NCBI RefSeq assembly: GCF_024199925.1
Contig: NZ_JANADR010000001.1
Location: forward strand, 1,798,001 to 1,862,000
Length of the DNA stretch: 64,000 bases
Origin: Bradyrhizobium sp. CCGUVB1N3
Lineage (GTDB): Bacteria > Pseudomonadota > Alphaproteobacteria > Rhizobiales > Xanthobacteraceae
Direction: 5' to 3'
A model generated the notes under the pieces. That model made no database searches and was not told the DNA's origin. It worked only from the letters and a program-made list of their open reading frames with translations. This document shows positions 62,629 through 64,000 of this stretch, one piece after another. Both the position numbers and the translations under genes were made by a program. Each line of letters starts with the position of its first letter. Within the stretch, counting starts at the first letter, position 1.

Positions 62629-63507
62629 TCAGGCTGGCTTCGCCCCGCTGGTGGCGATCCAGATGCCGGCAAACACCGCCACAAGGCCGACCAGGAGATT
62701 GGGGGTGACCGGCTCGCCGATCAGGAGCGCCGCGAGCGCTGCCGCGGCGATGGGATTGACCGTCATGGTGTTGGCAACGCGCGTCGGCGTCGCAAGCGCG
62801 AGCGCCTTGACCCAGAGAATGAAGGCAAGCGCACCGCCGCCGACGCCGAGATAGACCCCCGCGACCCATTGCGCGGTCGTGAAGTGATCGAGCGCCGCGA
62901 AGCTTCCGCGCACAACGCCGACCAGCACCAGCGCAATCGCCCCGGCTCCCATGCCGACCGTCAAAAAGCCGAGCGCGCTCGAGCGCTGCATCAGCGGCCG
63001 TGACAACACGTTGTAGAAGGCCATGCAGAAGACGGCCGCGGCCATGATCAGCTCGCCACGCCAGGCTCCGGGCGGACTTTGCGCCAGGCCCGTCGCGAGC
63101 GCGGCCACGACGCCGAGCACGGCAATGCCGACGCCGAGCGCCTTGCGTGCCGTCAGACGCTCGACGCCGAGGAGCGCGCCGACCACCATGGTGTGAAGCG
63201 GCAGCGTCGCGAGCGCGAGGCTCGCCCGCGCCGCGGTCGTATAAGAGATCGCGATATTGTAGAGGATGAAGAACAGGCCGAAGAAGCTGAGGCCGAGCAG
63301 CAGCACGGCCGGCAGGTCACGCCGCGACGGCCACCGCACGCGCAACAGCAGCGCAACCGGCAGCAGGCAGGCGAACCCGATCCCCCAGCGCAGGATCGCC
63401 AGCAGGATCGGATCAGCGCCACCGACAAGATAGCGCGTGATCGCCGCCGCGGTGCCGCCGATGCTGCTGGACAGAAGCGCGATCGCAACGCCCGCCCATT
63501 CGCCCAA
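62629..63507 (-). CDS. EamA-family (DMT) transporter
   Basis: 292 residues from TTG 63507, chosen for the AAGGAGG site six bases before it; GTG codons further upstream are less likely. Ten hydrophobic helices in two EamA repeats. RYLVGGADPILLAILRWGIGFACLLP, then MTVNPIAAAALAALLIGEPVTPNLLVG are typical. It probably exports an amino acid or metabolite. Not clearly linked to its neighbours. Confidence 0.88.
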   Translation of the reverse strand: MGEWAGVAIALLSSSIGGTAAAITRYLVGGADPILLAILRWGIGFACLLPVALLLRVRWPSRRDLPAVLLLGLSFFGLFFILYNIAISYTTAARASLALATLPLHTMVVGALLGVERLTARKALGVGIAVLGVVAALATGLAQSPPGAWRGELIMAAAVFCMAFYNVLSRPLMQRSSALGFLTVGMGAGAIALVLVGVVRGSFAALDHFTTAQWVAGVYLGVGGGALAFILWVKALALATPTRVANTMTVNPIAAAALAALLIGEPVTPNLLVGLVAVFAGIWIATSGAKPA

Positions 63508-63587
63508 AGCCGCCTCCTTCGCGAAGCCAGCTGGACGAACTAGCACCCCCCTGCTGACAGCATCGTGGCAGCAGCCCCGCCAATACG

Positions 63588-64000
63588 TCAGTCGTAAGAC
63601 TCCGGCGCCATCTTCAGGGTATCGCGCTGCGCCTTGTCGTGGTTGATCCAGAGCTGCGCCTTCTCCTTCGCAAGCACATCGGCGATCTTCTGCATCGAGG
63701 CGACAGTCTGCTCCTTGCTGACGTTCATGCCGGGTACCACGCGGTTGTCCCAGTTGCTTTTGAAGTGGACCGCATCGCCCGACAGCACCACCGCGCCGGT
63801 TTTCGGCAATTTCACCAGCAGCGACTGGTGTCCCGGCGTGTGGCCGGGCGTTGCGAGAATGGTCAGGCTGCCGTCGCCGAACAGGTCCTTGTCGCCATCG
63901 AGCAGCACGACGGGATGCGACGGCTTGAAGCGCGGCTCGTTGTTGGGACCGGGCCATTCATATTCAGCCTTCTGAACATGAAGGACGGCCTGCGGAAACA
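63588..64000 (-). CDS. Metallo-beta-lactamase-fold lactonase-like protein, N-terminus outside window
   Basis: Open frame to the window edge. Visible are ATPGHTPGHQSLLV (an H-x-P-G-H type motif), LSGDAVHFKSNW (metal-bridging Asp) and the C-terminal LWINHDKAQ. These fit N-acyl-homoserine-lactonase-like MBL proteins (AttM/AiiB type). The HxHxDH motif would lie outside. Function as quorum quencher is possible but not shown. Confidence 0.75.
   Translation of the reverse strand, partial: FPQAVLHVQKAEYEWPGPNNEPRFKPSHPVVLLDGDKDLFGDGSLTILATPGHTPGHQSLLVKLPKTGAVVLSGDAVHFKSNWDNRVVPGMNVSKEQTVASMQKIADVLAKEKAQLWINHDKAQRDTLKMAPESYD

Overview
The window reads as chromosomal DNA of a Bradyrhizobium-like alphaproteobacterium (Rhizobiales, Nitrobacteraceae). 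The basis is high GC and long GC-rich ORFs, a Mg-type HemB whose zinc cysteines are replaced by Ala/Asp/Asp as described for Bradyrhizobium japonicum, an Omp2b-like porin, a GcrA-type cell-cycle regulator, an LdtR-like MarR protein, DUF6163, a Mur-like box in front of mntH, and many GTCAT...ATGAC type intergenic palindromes. Genus is an inference from these features, not from a search.

Layout: 0-4.7 kb is an exopolysaccharide block (truncated Wzz/GumC-type chain-length protein, family-4 glycosyltransferase, polyprenyl glycosylphosphotransferase, O-antigen ligase/polymerase). 4.7-17.2 kb holds scattered metabolic and regulatory genes: a MarR/flavin-monooxygenase divergent pair with a clear operator, a saccharopine-dehydrogenase-like protein, DUF169, YdcF, an acetamidase/formamidase, GcrA, a porin, a MarR convergent with an alpha/beta hydrolase that has lost its nucleophilic serine, an SDR, and a DapA-like remnant.

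17.77-26.08 kb looks like a decayed genomic island. An imperfect copy of the 3' end of tRNA-Pro(GGG) lies at 17771 and the intact tRNA at 26080-26157, in the same orientation. Between them are about ten small genes, most with their own Shine-Dalgarno sequence, an orphan ureidoglycine aminohydrolase, an acyl-carrier-like mini-protein and a complete IS3-family element with a -1 frameshift site, 43-bp ends and a 4-bp target duplication. No integrase remains.

26.2-46.3 kb is a conserved housekeeping backbone: merR-ihfA-fabH-plsX, DUF177 and a cytochrome bc1 chaperone, bamE, a Bug-type binding protein, hppA, the thiL/nusB/ribH/ribE/ribD/nrdR/glyA run, ldtR, DUF6163, hemB, an RDD protein and the arginyltransferase-like bpt.

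46.4-54.1 kb is the most unusual functional unit. It is a minus-strand, translationally coupled four-gene operon: a zinc-ribbon/class III cyclase/AAA/TPR signalling protein, a cytochrome P450 with an HP pair in the I-helix that resembles peroxygenase P450s, a 603-residue membrane protein, and a DyP-type peroxidase. It may be a peroxide-dependent oxidation system under a cyclase/ATPase sensor, but that is inference.

54.8-64 kb holds mntH with an upstream palindrome, two MFS transporters, a MocR regulator divergent from a split-barrel flavin protein, a second class III cyclase, a DMT transporter and a truncated metallo-beta-lactamase-fold lactonase-like gene.
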